Shown: positions 1 to 8,472, counted from the first letter of the stretch. The stretch: 14,356 nucleotides of DNA from UBA668 sp041178405 (GCA_041178405.1 JBEGVK010000076.1:1-14356), one strand, 5' to 3'. Program-made: numbers and translations. The notes: generated by a model not told the origin, from the sequence alone.

Positions 1-120
1 TCGGCACGCCGCGTCGCCTCCAGTGCGATGTGGCCCGCCGTCGCACGCCGGTATCTGGACATCGCCCGGCAGTGCGTGCACCAGCGCGGCCACGAGGTGC
101 AGCGGGGGCAGGTGGCATGA
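1..120 (+). CDS. C-terminal end of a probable glycosyltransferase (partial)
   Basis: The first reading frame is open from the left edge to a TGA at 118-120 and encodes the last 39 residues of a protein. The segment MWPAVARRYLDIA resembles the C-terminal helix seen in actinobacterial GT4-type glycosyltransferases, where a W-P-x-V-A-x-x-Y motif is common. That resemblance is from memory and the stretch is short, so the family call is tentative. Its stop overlaps the ATG of the next gene in an ATGA arrangement, so the two are almost certainly co-transcribed and translationally coupled. The next gene belongs to a family often found beside glycosyltransferases, which supports the call. The start and catalytic domains lie outside the window. 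Confidence 0.55.
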   Translation, partial: SARRVASSAMWPAVARRYLDIARQCVHQRGHEVQRGQVA

Positions 121-1184
121 CGACCATCTCGGCGGTGCACAACGGAGCCATCTCGAGCGTGCGTCCACATCTCCGGCACGTGTGGCGGCTGAGCACGCCC
201 CTCGGCCTGTACGAGCACTGCGATCGAACCCGGCCGCGCGTCGAGCACGGCTTCTGCACTGACGACTCGGCGCGCCTGCTGGTGCTCGCGGCCCGCGAGC
301 CAGTGGACCGCTTCACCGAGACGCTGGCCGAGCGATCCATCCGCTTCCTCGAACAGGCGCATCGGAACGGTGGGCGGTTCGCAAACCGTCGAGCACCGGA
401 CGGGCAATGGCTCGACAACGGCGAGGAAGACGACTCGTGCGGGCGTGCCCTGTGGGGTCTCGGAGCTGCGACATCGTCGATGCTCTCCGATGACCTGCGT
501 GCACGCGCCGCCGACCTGTTCGAGATGGGTGCCGGCTTCCGGTCGAGGCATCTGCGCAGCACGGCGTTCGCGGTGCTCGGCGCTGGTGCGCTGCTTGCCG
601 GACGTCCGTCGTCGTTTCCGGCGCGGACGCTGATCGCCGATGCGGCACGGCTCTGTCGCCATCTCGTGGACGGTGCGGGAGCATCGGCATGGCGGCGTCG
701 CTGGCCGTGGCCGGAGGAACGACTCACCTACGCGAATGCGGCGATTCCCGAGATGGTGATCATTGCCGGCCACGAGTCGGGCGACGAGCGCCTGGCGCGC
801 CGCGGCACCGATCTGCTGCGGTGGCTGGTCGACACCGAGACGGGTCCGGCGGGGTGGCTCAGCGTGACGCCGGCGGGCGGGTGGGCTCTCGGCGAGCAGC
901 GACCCGCCTTCGATCAGCAGCCGATCGAGGTGGCCGCACTTGCCGACGCCGCTGCCACAGCGGCGAGGCTCGACGGCGATGGCTCGTGGCGAGAGGTCGT
1001 CGACCGCTGTGCGCGCTGGTTCCTCGGCCGCAACGACATCGGCGCGCCGATGGTGGACTGGGCGACCGGCGGCGGATTCGACGGGCTGACGCCGTTCGGC
1101 CCGAACCTGAACGAGGGTGCCGAGTCGACGATCGCCGCCATCACGACGATGCAGCACGCGAGGCGGATGCTGCACCTCTCGTGA
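117..1184 (+). CDS. Glycosyltransferase-associated (alpha/alpha)-barrel-like protein of unknown activity
   Basis: This 355-residue protein belongs to a family usually annotated just 'glycosyltransferase' because it sits beside GT4 and GH130 genes. Its motifs look more like an (alpha/alpha)6-barrel glycosidase fold. Conserved-looking blocks are HGFCTDDSAR (44-53), a WLDNGEEDDSCGRALW block, W-P-W-x-E-E-R-L-T-Y-x-N-A, FDQQPIE (265-271), WFLGRNDIG, and NLNEGAEST (330-338) near the C-terminus. The acidic and Gln/Asn-rich motifs would suit a carbohydrate site. There is no signal peptide or membrane segment, so it is probably cytoplasmic. I chose ATG 117 because it overlaps the upstream stop as ATGA and follows a purine-rich GCGGGGGCAGG. 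An in-frame upstream ATG at 30 would add 29 low-complexity Arg/Ala/Pro residues and overlap the upstream gene heavily. The true activity (hydrolase, phosphorylase or accessory subunit) cannot be read from the sequence. Confidence 0.75.
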   Translation: MTTISAVHNGAISSVRPHLRHVWRLSTPLGLYEHCDRTRPRVEHGFCTDDSARLLVLAAREPVDRFTETLAERSIRFLEQAHRNGGRFANRRAPDGQWLDNGEEDDSCGRALWGLGAATSSMLSDDLRARAADLFEMGAGFRSRHLRSTAFAVLGAGALLAGRPSSFPARTLIADAARLCRHLVDGAGASAWRRRWPWPEERLTYANAAIPEMVIIAGHESGDERLARRGTDLLRWLVDTETGPAGWLSVTPAGGWALGEQRPAFDQQPIEVAALADAAATAARLDGDGSWREVVDRCARWFLGRNDIGAPMVDWATGGGFDGLTPFGPNLNEGAESTIAAITTMQHARRMLHLS

Positions 1185-1230
1185 AGTGAGCACTGCCGGT
1201 CCCCGGCAGGTGGGCCACTCGGTGCTCACT
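1185..1230. repeat. Nested inverted repeat between genes
   Basis: Perfect 9-base arms AGTGAGCAC (1185-1193) and GTGCTCACT (1222-1230) flank a second perfect stem, TGCCGG (1194-1199) with CCGGCA (1203-1208) around a three-base loop. The structure begins on the base after the stop of the upstream gene. It could terminate the upstream transcript, although no T-run follows. It could also be an operator, because the right arm runs into the palindrome CACTAGTG (1227-1234) and a possible -10 hexamer TAGTGT (1230-1235) for the acyl-CoA synthetase. Confidence 0.6.
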
Positions 1231-1235
1231 AGTGT
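1230..1235 (+). promoter_or_regulatory. Possible -10 hexamer for the acyl-CoA synthetase
   Basis: TAGTGT matches the actinobacterial -10 pattern TANNNT and would place the transcript start near 1242, about 40 bases before the ATG. No convincing -35 box lies upstream. It overlaps the end of the inverted repeat, which would suit a repressor site. Weak prediction from sequence only. Confidence 0.25.
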
Positions 1236-1269
1236 CGGCGCCATCGGTCGATGGGGGTCGTCCGATGGC

Positions 1270-1277
1270 GAGAGGGG
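1270..1277 (+). promoter_or_regulatory. Ribosome binding site deciding the start at 1284
   Basis: GAGAGGGG lies six bases before the ATG at 1284. It favours that start over the in-frame ATG at 1251, which would add 11 residues (beginning MGVVRWREGWG) encoded by the ribosome-binding region itself. Confidence 0.65.
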
Positions 1278-1283
1278 TGGGGC

Positions 1284-2924
1284 ATGAGCGACTGGAACTT
1301 CGCTGACGTCTACGAGTCAGTGGCGGCTTCGGTGCCGCAGCGCAGGTGCCAGGTGCAGGGCGACCGGACGGTGTCGTGGGCCGAGTTCGACCGGCGCGCG
1401 AACGGACTTGCTGCCGACCTGCTCGAAGCCGGTCTTACGAGGCAGTCGAAGGTGGCGGCCTATCTCCACAACGGTCCGGAGTATCTCGAGTCGTACGTGG
1501 CGGCCTTCAAGGCGGGCCTCGTGCCGGTCAACACGAACTACCGCTACGGGCGCGACGAGATCACCTATCTGTTCGACAATGCCGATGCAGAGGCGGTGGT
1601 CTTCCACTCGTCGTTCACCGACCTTGTCGACGAGGTGCGGCCTCGCCTGCCGGGCGTGCGCCGCTGGTACTGGGTCGACGACGGCACTGCCGTCGGCCAG
1701 GCTCCCGGGTGGGCAGCCGACTACGAGGCAGTGGTGGCCGCCGGCCCGGCCGAGCCAGTGCGACCGCCGTGGGGGCGCAGCGGCGACGACCTGCTGCTGC
1801 TCTACACGGGCGGCACCACGGGTATGCCGAAGGGCGTGATGTGGCGACAGGACGACCTGTTCAACGTGCTCGGAGCGGGCGGCAACGCGATCCTCGGCAT
1901 CCCGCCCGCCACGTCCGTACAGGAACTCGTCGGCCGGCTCGATCCCGCAGTGCCGGGACTCGCGCTCCTCTCGGCGTGTCCGCTGATGCACGGCACCGGT
2001 CAGTTCTCGAGCCTCATCGCGATGAACATGGGCGGCTGCGTTGCCACACTCCCGTCGCGGCACTTCGATCCTGCCCAGCTGCTCGGCGAGGTGGAGCGCC
2101 ACCGGATCAACTCGGTGATCATCGTCGGCCAGGCGTTTGCCGGGCCCATTCTGGAGCACCTCGAAGCGAATCCGGGTTCTTACGACCTGTCGTCGGTGCT
2201 GATGATGTCGTCGTCGGGCGTGATGTGGAGCCAGGAGAACAAGGAGGGTCTCCTTCGCCACGTGCCGCAGGCGGCGCTCTTCGACTCGTTCGGATCGTCG
2301 GAGGCGGTGGGGATGGGCGCATCGGTGTCGACCGCCGGCGGCACAGCGCCGACGGCGAAGTTCCAGGTGGGCCCAGCATGCGCAGTATTCGGCGAGGACG
2401 GCCGCCGCGTTGAGCCCGGCTCGGGCGAGCGCGGCATGGTCGCCGTCGGCGGCTTCATCCCGCTCGGCTACTACAAGGACGAGGCGAAGACGGCCCAGAC
2501 GTTCCGCGTCTTCGAGGGCGCGCGGTGGAGCGTGCCGGGCGACTGGGCAGAGGTGAATGCCGACGGCACGCTGCACCTGCTCGGCCGCGGCTCGGTGTGC
2601 ATCAACACCGGCGGCGAGAAGGTGTTCCCCGAAGAGGTCGAGGAAGCGCTCAAGCAGCATCCGGGCGTGCGCGACGCAGTGGCGGTGGGCATCCCCGATC
2701 AGCGGTTCGGCGAGGCGATCTGTGCCGTGGTCGAGCCGACAGGCCCCGGCGCACCCGAACTCGACGAACTCGTCCACGCCGTACGCGAACGGCTCGCGGC
2801 GTTCAAGGCACCGCGCCACCTCGTCGTGGTCGAGTCGATCGGACGGGCACCCAACGGCAAGGTCGACTACCGACGGCTCCGCGGCATTGCGCTCGAGCAA
2901 CTCGGCATCAGCCCGGCACCGTGA
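1284..2924 (+). CDS. Acyl-CoA synthetase, FadD19-like
   Basis: This 546-residue member of the ANL adenylating superfamily should activate a carboxylic acid with ATP and CoA to an acyl-CoA, releasing AMP and PPi. All core motifs are intact: the ATP-binding loop TGGTTGMPKG (175-184), DSFGSSE (334-340), the adenosine-contacting GDW (D420), the hinge region GRGSVCINTGGEKVFPEE (from G434), and the catalytic lysine in APNGKVDYR (K526). The MPKGVMWRQDD extension and the overall pattern match mycobacterial FadD19/FadD17-type enzymes, which include ligases for steroid side chains. Many paralogues exist, so the substrate (fatty, branched or steroid-derived acid) is not assigned. The gene stands alone on its strand and converges on the GGDEF-EAL gene with nine bases between them. 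No acyl-CoA dehydrogenase or other beta-oxidation gene is adjacent. Confidence 0.88.
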   Translation: MSDWNFADVYESVAASVPQRRCQVQGDRTVSWAEFDRRANGLAADLLEAGLTRQSKVAAYLHNGPEYLESYVAAFKAGLVPVNTNYRYGRDEITYLFDNADAEAVVFHSSFTDLVDEVRPRLPGVRRWYWVDDGTAVGQAPGWAADYEAVVAAGPAEPVRPPWGRSGDDLLLLYTGGTTGMPKGVMWRQDDLFNVLGAGGNAILGIPPATSVQELVGRLDPAVPGLALLSACPLMHGTGQFSSLIAMNMGGCVATLPSRHFDPAQLLGEVERHRINSVIIVGQAFAGPILEHLEANPGSYDLSSVLMMSSSGVMWSQENKEGLLRHVPQAALFDSFGSSEAVGMGASVSTAGGTAPTAKFQVGPACAVFGEDGRRVEPGSGERGMVAVGGFIPLGYYKDEAKTAQTFRVFEGARWSVPGDWAEVNADGTLHLLGRGSVCINTGGEKVFPEEVEEALKQHPGVRDAVAVGIPDQRFGEAICAVVEPTGPGAPELDELVHAVRERLAAFKAPRHLVVVESIGRAPNGKVDYRRLRGIALEQLGISPAP

Positions 2925-2929
2925 CGGTG
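2917..2929. repeat. Thirteen-base palindrome at a convergent gene junction
   Basis: CACCGT-G-ACGGTG is perfectly symmetrical and straddles the acyl-CoA synthetase stop codon (2922-2924), just before the convergent stop at 2934. As RNA only CACC/GGTG with a five-base loop can fold, and no T-run follows either way. It may be a weak bidirectional terminator or chance. Confidence 0.3.
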
Positions 2930-2933
2930 TGAC

Positions 2934-5207
2934 TCAGCCGAGTGCTGCGTCGACGCGCAGGCCGGGGAACCGGCCCAGGCGCTCGAGTGCCGACACCGTG
3001 CTGCGCATGGCCTCGGGCGGCACCGGGTGGCTGATGAGGTAGCCCTGTGCCTTGTGGCAGCCAAGATCGCTCAGCACCTGCAGTTGGTGGACGCTCTCAA
3101 CGCCCTCAGCCACCATGTCGAGCCCGAGCGACGAGCCCATGGCGACGATGGTGCGCACCAGGCTCCGGTCGTTGGGATTGTCGGCGAGTCCCTGCACGAA
3201 CGCGCGGTCGATCTTCAGGCGCTGCAGGGGGAACTTCTGCAGCAGCGACAGCGACGAGTAGCCGGTGCCGAAGTCGTCCATCGCCACCCGCACGCCGAGG
3301 CCGCGCAGCTTGCGCAGCGTGGCGAGTGCCACCTCGGGCTCGCTGATCATCACGCTCTCGGTGACCTCGAGCCACAGCGAATGGGGCGATGCCCCTGAGC
3401 GTGTGAGGGCCTCGCTGACGACGCTGGGGAAGCTGGCATCGCTGAGCTGGCGCGGCGAGACGTTGACGGACATCGTCGCCTCGGGGCTGCACACGCCCTC
3501 GGCGATCCACTGCTGCAGCGTGGTGAGCGCCTCGAGCAGGGCCCATGCGCCGATGGGCACGATCGTGCCCGTCTCCTCGGCGATGGGAATGAACTCGGCG
3601 GGCGACACCATCCCCCCGTCTGCCTTCTGCCAGCGCATGAGCGCCTCGAAGCCGACCACGTCGCCGGTGCGGAGGTCGAGGATGGGCTGGTGGTAGAGGC
3701 GCAGTTCGCGACGGTCGAGCGCGCGGTAGAGGGCGGTCTCGACGGCGAGTCGGTGTGCCACGCGCTCGTGCATGCTCTCGTCGTAGACGGCCACGCAGTT
3801 GCGGCCGGAATCCTTTGCCCGGTACATGGCGGTGTGCGCGTGGCGGACGAGGTCGTCCGGCGATGTCGTGGTGGTGAGGTTGATGGCGGCGGCGCCGACG
3901 CTGACGGTGATGAACACGTCGCCGGACGAGAGCGTGAGGGGTTCGCGGAACAGTGCGAGCAACTGCTCGGCCTGCGCCATCGATGCAGCGTGCGAGTCGA
4001 GTGATGGGTGCAGCACCGCATACTCGTCGCCCGACATGCGGGCGACGGTGGCGTCGTCGGGCAGTGCATCGCGCAGGCGGCGCGCCACGGCCATCAGCAC
4101 CTCGTCGCCTGCGGCATGTCCGAGCGAGTCGTTGATGTTCTTGAACCGGTCGACGTCGATGAAGAACATCGTGGGGTGGAGGTCCTGGTTCCACGACGTG
4201 CGCAGCAGGTCGTTGGTGCGCTGGATGAGGACGGTGCGGTTGGCGAGTCCGGTGAGCGGGTCGGTCTGTGCGTCGTGGATCAGTTCGGCGCGGTGGCGCG
4301 AGTTGGCGCGGACGGCCGCCGCGACACGGCCGATGACGACCCCGGCGAGGACGAGCGCTGCGACCGCGCGGACGACTCGGTCGGTGGTGTCGTCGGGCCC
4401 GGTAGCGGCGAGGGAGACCGTGGGGGCGATCAGGAACGAGGTGGTGAGCACGAGCCGCGCCGTCGGCGAGCGTGGTTCGTCGCCGTGGCGGAATGCGGCT
4501 GCCGAGGTGGGGTGCACCACCGCTGCGCCGATGGCGAACAGGCCGAGCGAGGTGAGGGTGAGGGTCCACCGCGACGCCCAGTCGCCGACGTGGCCGACGT
4601 CGGCGAGCGTCGCCATCAGCGCGCCGGACGCAATCGCCGTGATGCCGCTGCCGAGCATCCAGACTGCCGGCGACCGGTGCGGGCGGGCGAGCACGGCGAT
4701 GGCGGCGAGGTAGAGCGCGACCGACGCCGCCGGCTGCTGGAGGCTGTGCACGATGACGCCGAGCGAGCGCTCGCCGACCCGGTCGGCGAGCGGCTGCGAG
4801 ATCAGGACCCACGCCGTGACCCAGCTGCCGAGGGCCACGATGCCCGCATCGCCCAGCAACGCCTTCCATCGCTGGCGGTCGGCCGCTGCGCCGGCGGCGA
4901 CGACTGCAGTGAGCGCAAGGCCGACCACGCCGAGGGCCACGGGCAGCGGGGCGTTGTCGACGGAGCGGCCGTCGAGCGCGAGTCGGCCGGCCACGCCGGT
5001 GAGCGCAGCGACGGTCAGGGCAGCGAGGATGGAGCGGCGCACGCCACCGGGACGGCCGGCGACGAGTGCGGCGGGCACGATCAGCACCGCTGCGGCCAGG
5101 GCGACGGCCGACCTGCTGGCGGGTTCGGCGGCGGCGGCGCCAGCGGCGGCAAGGGCGGCGCCGATGCCGAGATACCAGGTGCTGAGCAGTGCTCGTGCCC
5201 GTGACAT
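2934..5207 (-). CDS. Membrane-anchored GGDEF-EAL cyclic-di-GMP protein
   Basis: This 757-residue protein starts with roughly ten hydrophobic segments (about residues 8-300) with little between them, then has a GGDEF domain and an EAL domain. In the GGDEF domain, DPLTGLANR begins at D316, FIDVDRFKNIND carries metal-binding D351, and the signature is SGDEY (392-396), a variant often found in active enzymes. The positions where the inhibitory RxxD site would lie (383-386) read PDDA, so product inhibition through an I-site looks absent. The EAL domain has EALMRW (521-526), SVNVSP, LEVTES, DDFGTG (644-649), KIDRAFV, AEGVES and QGY, a complete phosphodiesterase set. It probably makes and/or degrades c-di-GMP under control of the membrane region. 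ATG 5207 is chosen for its strong upstream AAGGAGGG. The in-frame ATG at 5309 would add 34 residues and has no such site. Confidence 0.93.
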   Translation of the reverse strand: MSRARALLSTWYLGIGAALAAAGAAAAEPASRSAVALAAAVLIVPAALVAGRPGGVRRSILAALTVAALTGVAGRLALDGRSVDNAPLPVALGVVGLALTAVVAAGAAADRQRWKALLGDAGIVALGSWVTAWVLISQPLADRVGERSLGVIVHSLQQPAASVALYLAAIAVLARPHRSPAVWMLGSGITAIASGALMATLADVGHVGDWASRWTLTLTSLGLFAIGAAVVHPTSAAAFRHGDEPRSPTARLVLTTSFLIAPTVSLAATGPDDTTDRVVRAVAALVLAGVVIGRVAAAVRANSRHRAELIHDAQTDPLTGLANRTVLIQRTNDLLRTSWNQDLHPTMFFIDVDRFKNINDSLGHAAGDEVLMAVARRLRDALPDDATVARMSGDEYAVLHPSLDSHAASMAQAEQLLALFREPLTLSSGDVFITVSVGAAAINLTTTTSPDDLVRHAHTAMYRAKDSGRNCVAVYDESMHERVAHRLAVETALYRALDRRELRLYHQPILDLRTGDVVGFEALMRWQKADGGMVSPAEFIPIAEETGTIVPIGAWALLEALTTLQQWIAEGVCSPEATMSVNVSPRQLSDASFPSVVSEALTRSGASPHSLWLEVTESVMISEPEVALATLRKLRGLGVRVAMDDFGTGYSSLSLLQKFPLQRLKIDRAFVQGLADNPNDRSLVRTIVAMGSSLGLDMVAEGVESVHQLQVLSDLGCHKAQGYLISHPVPPEAMRSTVSALERLGRFPGLRVDAALG

Positions 5208-5210
5208 GTG

Positions 5211-5218
5211 CCCTCCTT
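5211..5218 (-). promoter_or_regulatory. Strong Shine-Dalgarno of the GGDEF-EAL gene
   Basis: On the minus strand AAGGAGGG lies three bases before the ATG at 5207. It is one of the best ribosome binding sites in the window and fixes the start of the gene. A TANNNT hexamer (TACCGT, 5235 to 5230 on the minus strand) lies at a distance that would give a leader of about 16 bases. Confidence 0.75.
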
Positions 5219-5312
5219 CCCGGCGGACGACGGTAGTGGTGGCCGCCTCGGCGGCGGGGGATGTCGGCCGTGTCGGCCTATGTTCCCACGGGTGACAAGA
5301 ATACCGCAAGGG

Positions 5313-5328
5313 GTGTCCAATTCGACAC
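5313..5328. repeat. Palindrome GTGTC-N6-GACAC, possible operator
   Basis: Perfect five-base arms with a symmetrical AATT core (only the bases next to the core break symmetry) sit about 37 bases upstream of the phoH-side -10 candidate. The size and place suit a dimeric repressor or activator site, but the binding protein is unknown. Confidence 0.35.
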
Positions 5329-5364
5329 GTAGCGTGGTTGAAGCGCAGGGCGTCTCCGAGTCGC

Positions 5365-5370
5365 TACCGT
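5365..5370 (+). promoter_or_regulatory. Possible -10 hexamer for the phoH operon
   Basis: TACCGT fits TANNNT and predicts a transcript start at A5377, two bases before the ATG at 5379 that opens a nine-codon ORF. The alternative in-frame GTG start of phoH at 5369 would then lie inside the promoter and could not be used. No clear -35. Confidence 0.4.
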
Positions 5371-5378
5371 GTGTGCAG

Positions 5379-5404
5379 ATGAGTCCACTGTCGGACCACT
5401 CCGT

Positions 5405-5408
<4 letters not shown>
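5379..5408 (+). CDS. Possible nine-codon leader ORF coupled to phoH
   Basis: ATG 5379 opens a nine-codon frame (MSPLSDHSV) whose TGA overlaps the phoH ATG at 5405 as ATGA. phoH itself has no visible Shine-Dalgarno, so ribosomes ending the leader could reinitiate on phoH. With the predicted transcript start at 5377 the leader would be almost leaderless. The peptide has no codon run typical of attenuators (such as repeated rare or identical amino acids), so coupling is a likelier role than sensing. Everything here is inference from spacing. Confidence 0.35.
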
Positions 5409-6416
<1,008 letters not shown>

Positions 6417-6424
<8 letters not shown>

Positions 6425-7052
6425 CGGAGGCCGACCACGAAGTAGCCGGCCGGCGCGGGTCGGCGGCGACGGAGACCCAGAGGTCTTCTGCGCCGACGAG
6501 CAGGATGCCGTGCCGGTCGACATCGAACGCTGGCAACGACTCGCAGCCGATGTGCTCGTCGCCGAAGGCGTGCGCGGCCTTGCCGAGCTGGCGCTCATCT
6601 TCGTGGGCGGCACCGAGATGGCCGAGCTGAACGAGACCTACATGGGCAAGCCCGGTCCGACCGATGTGCTGTCGTTCCCGATCGACGCGGCCGAGGCCGA
6701 GATCGTGCTGCACTCCGAGCCGCCGAGCCGCGGTCCCGACCGCTCGCCGCCCGACCCGTCCGACATGCCGCTGCTGCTCGGCGACGTCGTCGTCTGCCCG
6801 TCGGTCGCTGTCGCCCAGGCGCCGACGCATGCCGGGTCGGTCGACGACGAACTGGCGCTGCTGGTGGTGCACGGCGTGCTGCACGTCCTTGGCCACGACC
6901 ACGACACGCCCGATGCTGCCGCTGCGATGCGCGCCCGCGAGCGGACACTGCTTGAGGCGCACCACTGGCATGGCCCCGCACCTGCCGGCTTCCGTCACGA
7001 GCACGCCGATGACGGCGATCTCGACACCACGACCAAGGGGACACAGGGCTGA
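6417..7052 (+). CDS. ybeY: Endoribonuclease/rRNA maturation factor YbeY
   Basis: This 211-residue protein carries the metal-binding H-x3-H-x5-H signature in HGVLHVLGHDH (H152, H156, H162) and the family segments ELNETYMGKPGPTDVLSFP and LLGDVVVCP. YbeY is a zinc-dependent RNase needed for 16S rRNA 3'-end maturation and ribosome quality control. The protein is longer than the usual 150-180 residues because of three additions: an N-terminal Gly/Arg-rich stretch (about residues 1-20), a Pro/Ser/Asp-rich insertion (about 99-117) between the TDVLSFP and LLGD motifs, and a C-terminal His/Asp-rich tail. ATG 6417 overlaps the end of phoH and follows GGCAGGGA (6401-6408). No other usable start lies before the conserved PEVFCADEQD segment. 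Its stop overlaps the next start as TGATG. Confidence 0.92.
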
Positions 7053-8455
7053 TGCTCGCTGCCACTCTCGCCATCGCTCGCCTCAGCGGAGTGATCGCCC
7101 AAGCCGACCCGTCGGCGGACGGCGGCGAGCCCGTCTCGTTCACGAACCTGCACCTGCTCATGGTGGTCGTGATCCTGCTGCTGCTCGTCGCGCTCATCTT
7201 CCTGTCGGTGGCCGAGATGGGCCTGTCACGCATGACGCGTCCGCGCGCGAACTCGCTCGCAGAGAAGGGCGTTCGCGGCGGCAAGGCGCTGAAGCGGCTC
7301 GTCGACGAGCCCGAGCGGTGGGTCAATCCGGTGCTGCTGACGGTGAACCTGTTCCAGATCCTGCAGGCGACGCTCACCGGCTATGTCGCCAACGACCTCT
7401 TCGGGCCGTTCGGCCTCGTCATCGGCGTCGTGCTGAACGTGGTGGTCTTCTTCGTGCTCGCCGAGGCCGTGCCCAAGACGTACGCCGTGCTGTATCCGCA
7501 GAAGGCGGCACTCATCGCCGCCGGTCCGGTGTCGGCGCTCGTGGCCTTTCCGCTGCTCCGCTGGATCTCCCAGTGGCTGATCTCGCTGACGAACGTGATC
7601 GTCCGCGGCAAGGGACTCGAGCAGGGTCCGTTCGTCAACGAGCAGGAACTGCTCGGCATCGTCGAGGTGGCGGCCGAGGACATGGTGATCGAGGAGCAGG
7701 AGCGCGAACTCATCGAGAGCATCATCGAGTTCGGCGACACCGTGGCCCGCGAGATCATGGTGCCCCGGCCCGACATGGTGACGGTGCCGCACGACGCCAC
7801 GGTGAGCGCCGCCCTCGACATTGCCTTCGAGAACGGATTCAGCCGCCTGCCGGTGCTCGAGAACGCAGCGGAGTCGGACGGCGACGTGCTGGGACTCGCC
7901 TATGCAAAGGACCTCATGCGCGCCGAGAGGAGTGCGGAGGGCTCGCGTCCTGTGCGCGACTACCTCCGACAGGTGATCATCGTCCCGGAGAACAAGCCGG
8001 TGAGCCGGCTCATGCGCGAGATGCAGGCACAGAAGTTCCACCTCGCACTGGTGGCCGACGAGTACGGCGCCATCGCCGGCCTGGTGACGCTCGAGGACTG
8101 CCTCGAGGAGCTGGTCGGCGAGATCGTCGACGAGCACGACGACGACGAGGCCGAGGTCGAGCACCTCGCCGATGGCGACTACCTCGTCGACGGCAGCATG
8201 TCGATCGGCGACATCAACGACCTCCTCGGCACCGAGATCCCCGACGACGACTGGGACACCGTGGGCGGATTCCTGTTCGGCACGCTCGAGCACGTGCCCG
8301 AGGAAGGCGAGTCGGTGGTGCGCGATGGCTGGCGCTTCTCGGCGGCCGAGATGGAGGGCCGCCGCGTCCGACGCGTGAAGGTGACACTCGACATCCCCTC
8401 CGACGCCGATGGGCGCGAGGGTGCCGACGACTCGGCGTCTGCCAGCAACGGGTGA
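7052..8455 (+). CDS. CNNM/CorC family membrane protein with CBS and CorC_HlyC domains
   Basis: This 467-residue protein has the HlyC/CorC order. An N-terminal CNNM (DUF21) membrane domain carries about four hydrophobic segments (about 33-55, 90-112, 117-143 and 148-180). A CBS pair begins near MVPRPDM (M236) and ends around residue 355 with the ADEYGAIAGLVTLEDCLEE block. A C-terminal transporter-associated domain starts near residue 372. The family is linked to magnesium and possibly sodium or cobalt export, with CBS domains sensing nucleotide or Mg-ATP. Many members are called 'hemolysin' for historical reasons, and no toxin role is implied. An acidic loop rich in Asp/Glu (about 361-371) joins the CBS and C-terminal domains. 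The ATG shares its first base with the ybeY stop, so the gene is coupled to phoH-ybeY. In many bacteria era follows here; it does not in this window. Confidence 0.9.
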   Translation: MLAATLAIARLSGVIAQADPSADGGEPVSFTNLHLLMVVVILLLLVALIFLSVAEMGLSRMTRPRANSLAEKGVRGGKALKRLVDEPERWVNPVLLTVNLFQILQATLTGYVANDLFGPFGLVIGVVLNVVVFFVLAEAVPKTYAVLYPQKAALIAAGPVSALVAFPLLRWISQWLISLTNVIVRGKGLEQGPFVNEQELLGIVEVAAEDMVIEEQERELIESIIEFGDTVAREIMVPRPDMVTVPHDATVSAALDIAFENGFSRLPVLENAAESDGDVLGLAYAKDLMRAERSAEGSRPVRDYLRQVIIVPENKPVSRLMREMQAQKFHLALVADEYGAIAGLVTLEDCLEELVGEIVDEHDDDEAEVEHLADGDYLVDGSMSIGDINDLLGTEIPDDDWDTVGGFLFGTLEHVPEEGESVVRDGWRFSAAEMEGRRVRRVKVTLDIPSDADGREGADDSASASNG

Positions 8456-8472
8456 CCGCAGACAACATGCGG
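8456..8472. terminator. Possible weak terminator hairpin after corC
   Basis: CCGCA (8456-8460) and TGCGG (8468-8472) form a five-base stem with a seven-base loop directly after the corC stop, in the 39-base gap between convergent genes. There is no T-run and the stem is short, so termination is uncertain. Confidence 0.3.

Larger units (their letters stand above)
5208..5404. promoter_or_regulatory. Divergent control region between the GGDEF-EAL gene and phoH
   Basis: This 197-base gap should carry promoters for both flanking genes. It contains TGTCGGCC twice with a nine-base period (5262-5269 and 5271-5278), an imperfect dyad with TGT/ACA ends (5281-5297), a cleaner dyad GTGTC-CAATTC-GACAC (5313-5328), and a plus-strand -10-like TACCGT (5365-5370). 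The dyads could bind a regulator, but none is identified. No convincing -35 elements were seen. Confidence 0.4.

Noticed and set aside
1317..2900. A 527-codon open frame on the minus strand opposite the acyl-CoA synthetase
   Set aside because: It lies entirely opposite a gene with intact family motifs, its product is Arg/His/Ala-rich without recognisable domains, and such shadows are expected in high-GC DNA.
3106..4869. A 587-codon minus-strand frame within the GGDEF-EAL gene
   Set aside because: It is Arg/Pro/His-rich low-complexity sequence in another frame of a gene with all catalytic motifs in place.
4008..5204. A 398-codon plus-strand frame opposite the GGDEF-EAL membrane region
   Set aside because: It is Gly/Asp/Arg-rich, with no recognisable domain or Shine-Dalgarno, and is antisense to a clear gene.
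5369..5404. An upstream GTG start for phoH adding 12 residues
   Set aside because: It has no Shine-Dalgarno, falls inside a possible -10 hexamer, and the ATG at 5405 has an ATGA overlap with a short leader frame.
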